16,649 nt of DNA from Aquimarina sp. (GTDB lineage Bacteria; Bacteroidota; Bacteroidia; Flavobacteriales; Flavobacteriaceae): positions 1 through 16,649 of the forward strand of contig JAHDEF010000013.1 in the NCBI GenBank assembly GCA_020628975.1. Direction: 5' to 3'. Shown in pieces: positions 15,677 to 16,649 of this stretch (within the stretch, counting starts at the first letter, position 1; every line of letters starts with the position of its first letter). The position numbers and the translations under genes are program-made. A model generated the notes under the pieces. That model saw nothing but the letters and a program-made list of their open reading frames with translations. It ran no database searches and was not told where the DNA came from.

Positions 15677-15696
15677 AATTTACAAGCGTGTAAATT
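15677..15696. repeat. 8-base inverted repeat, possible operator
   Basis: AATTTACA and TGTAAATT are perfect reverse complements around a 4-base centre (AGCG). It lies about 100 bases upstream of the sdhC promoter. The symmetry and AT-rich arms suit a dimeric regulator site, but no regulator can be named and chance is possible. Confidence 0.4.
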
Positions 15697-15864
15697 TGAT
15701 TTTATTGAGAAATGATTTCGTTTTTAAAAAAAACTCAAGTGACTGCTGTGTAATATTTTGATAAATCACTTAGTGGAATTATTTATGGATATTAGTACAT
15801 AGAAACTTTAAAAGTATTTACTAATTCACTTAGAGTTTGGTCTGTATGATTAAACAGTTTGATG

Positions 15865-15895
15865 TCAGCTGCTTTTGCATTACAAAAGTCGCTGA
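15865..15895 (+). repeat. Stable stem-loop upstream of maeB
   Basis: TCAGC at 15865-15869 pairs with GCTGA at 15891-15895. After one T-C mismatch and one G-T wobble, CTTTTG (15872-15877) pairs with CAAAAG (15883-15888) around a CATTA loop. There are 11 Watson-Crick pairs and one wobble. The wobble is tolerated only in plus-strand RNA, so if transcribed it folds best in the maeB direction. No T-tract follows, so it is not a classical terminator. Confidence 0.5.
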
Positions 15896-15955
15896 ATATT
15901 GTAATAAGAAAAGAGCTTTAGTACTTAATATAGATGGTTACTTAAACTTTTGGTA

Positions 15956-15975
15956 GACTGAGCATAGTCAGAGTC
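15956..15975. repeat. Degenerate GACTGAGC-type intergenic repeat
   Basis: The stretch GACTGAGCATAGTCAGAGTC contains short inverted pairs (GACT/AGTC and CTGA/TCAG). It resembles, with transitions, a palindromic element (CACTGAGCGTAGTCGAAGTG type) that I remember as frequent between genes in Bacteroidetes genomes. There is only one copy in this window, so repeat status rests on memory. Confidence 0.35.
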
Positions 15976-16042
15976 AATAATTTCTTCAAGAAGATTTCAT
16001 ATATTATACTATTTTAGACGGATACTTTGTAGTAAAGAAATA

Positions 16043-16649
16043 ATGAATATAGACAAGAAAAAGCAAGAAGCTTTAAAATACCACGCCGAGCCTACTCCAG
16101 GTAAAATAAAAGTAGTACCCACTAAAAAATATGCCACACAGAGAGATTTGGCATTGGCCTATTCTCCAGGGGTTGCAGAGCCTTGTTTGGCAATAGAAAA
16201 AGATGCAAACGATGCTTATAAATATACCACTAAAGGGAATTTAGTTGCAGTTATTTCTAACGGCACTGCAGTATTGGGATTGGGTGACATTGGTGCAATG
16301 GCATCAAAACCTGTAATGGAAGGAAAGGGGCTTCTGTTTAAAATTTTTGCAGATATCGATGTTTTTGATATCGAGGTGGATACAAAGAATGTAGAGGAAT
16401 TTATTCAAACCGTAAAAAATATTGCACCCACTTTTGGGGGAATTAATTTAGAAGATATCAAAGCACCAGAGGCTTTTGAAATTGAACGACGTTTAAAAGA
16501 AGAATTACCTATTCCGGTAATGCACGACGATCAGCACGGAACAGCTATTATTTCTGCGGCTGCTTTATTAAACGCCTGTGAAATCGTAGGTAAAAAATTA
16601 GCAGATATTCGTATTGTAGTAAGTGGTGCAGGTGCAGCTGCAGTTTCTT
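16043..16649 (+). CDS. maeB: NADP-dependent malic enzyme (partial, cut by right edge)
   Basis: The ATG at 16043 opens a frame of 202 codons to the window end. The enzyme decarboxylates malate to pyruvate with reduction of NAD(P). Visible malic-enzyme elements are YSPGVAEPC (40-48, catalytic Tyr40), GLGDIGAMASKPVMEGKG (79-96, catalytic Lys95), INLEDIKAPEAF (134-145, metal-binding Glu-Asp), MHDDQHGTAI (160-169, metal-binding Asp) and the start of the nucleotide-binding fold VVSGAGAAA (192-200). The short N-terminus and these spacings fit the bacterial MaeB type, which normally continues to about 760 residues with a C-terminal phosphotransacetylase-like domain; that part is outside the window. 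It diverges from sdhCAB, joining two enzymes around malate and succinate. Confidence 0.93.
   Translation, partial: MNIDKKKQEALKYHAEPTPGKIKVVPTKKYATQRDLALAYSPGVAEPCLAIEKDANDAYKYTTKGNLVAVISNGTAVLGLGDIGAMASKPVMEGKGLLFKIFADIDVFDIEVDTKNVEEFIQTVKNIAPTFGGINLEDIKAPEAFEIERRLKEELPIPVMHDDQHGTAIISAAALLNACEIVGKKLADIRIVVSGAGAAAVS

Larger units (their letters stand above)
15524..16042. other. 519-base divergent spacer between sdhC and maeB
   Basis: No gene is supported here. It holds the sdhC promoter near its left end and three separate inverted-repeat structures (15677-15696, 15865-15895 and 15956-15975). A 36-codon ORF at 15846-15956 has no recognisable features. The maeB side ends with GGATACTTTGTAG at 16020-16032, which is close to but not a match for the TAnnTTTG box. 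The length is generous for two core metabolic promoters. Confidence 0.6.

Noticed and set aside
15846..15956. 36-codon ORF with three Cys in the sdhC-maeB spacer
   Set aside because: It spans the stem-loop and ends in the GACTGAGC repeat, which explains the sequence better than a protein; no similarity recognised.
16020..16032. Possible maeB promoter around GGATACTTTGTAG
   Set aside because: The TTTG is preceded by ATAC and not TAnn, and no TTG is found at the right distance upstream.
1..16649. CRISPR array, tRNA, rRNA, insertion sequence or phage genes
   Set aside because: No spaced direct repeats, cloverleaf-like stretches, transposase motifs or phage-like genes were seen on either strand.

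Overview
The window is AT-rich DNA from a member of the Bacteroidota, most likely a Flavobacteriaceae-type organism. The evidence is a three-gene sdhCAB locus of the Bacteroidetes type (219-residue diheme cytochrome b, 666-residue flavoprotein, 248-residue iron-sulfur protein), a divergent MaeB-type malic enzyme, a TAnnTTTG promoter box in front of sdhC, and no need for Shine-Dalgarno sequences. Genus and species cannot be told from this sequence.

Left and middle (1-11909) form an accessory region that looks devoted to making and modifying a surface or secreted glycan. On the minus strand, an alginate-lyase-fold protein (929-2164) is followed after 9 bases by a GT-C membrane glycosyltransferase of the TMTC type that runs off the left edge. 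Divergently, a tight plus-strand operon (2299-7563, gaps of 4 and 2 bases) encodes a second polytopic membrane protein with C-terminal TPRs, a secreted vanadium-haloperoxidase/PAP2-type protein, and a membrane-anchored SGNH hydrolase. A leucine-rich-repeat protein kinase (7760-9061) follows, flanked on both sides by spacers that may hold eroded coding sequence. Then come a full-length NodU/CmcH-type O-carbamoyltransferase (9355-11217), a 49-residue DUF5989 membrane protein and a 121-residue SxtJ-family membrane protein. The last three form a recurring group, known from the saxitoxin locus (SxtI with SxtJ and a very small partner) and from many polysaccharide loci. Nothing here suggests saxitoxin synthesis; carbamoylation of a glycan or other hydroxylated product is the more economical reading.

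A strong bidirectional terminator (11970-12004) closes the accessory region. The rest is core metabolism, visibly richer in G+C: sdhB, sdhA and sdhC on the minus strand (12027-15523, transcribed C-A-B from a promoter at 15546-15576), a 519-base spacer with three inverted-repeat structures, and the 5' part of maeB on the plus strand, cut by the right edge. The sdhA-sdhB gap carries a small tandem plus inverted repeat.

The best candidate for something undescribed is the combination of two GT-C-like membrane proteins, a lyase-fold protein that appears to have lost its catalytic histidine, a secreted haloperoxidase-like protein, an SGNH esterase and a carbamoyltransferase/DUF5989/SxtJ module. This would be a glycan or glycolipid assembly locus whose product is carbamoylated and perhaps processed by a vanadate- or phosphate-dependent enzyme. 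That functional linkage is inferred from neighbourhood and domain content only.
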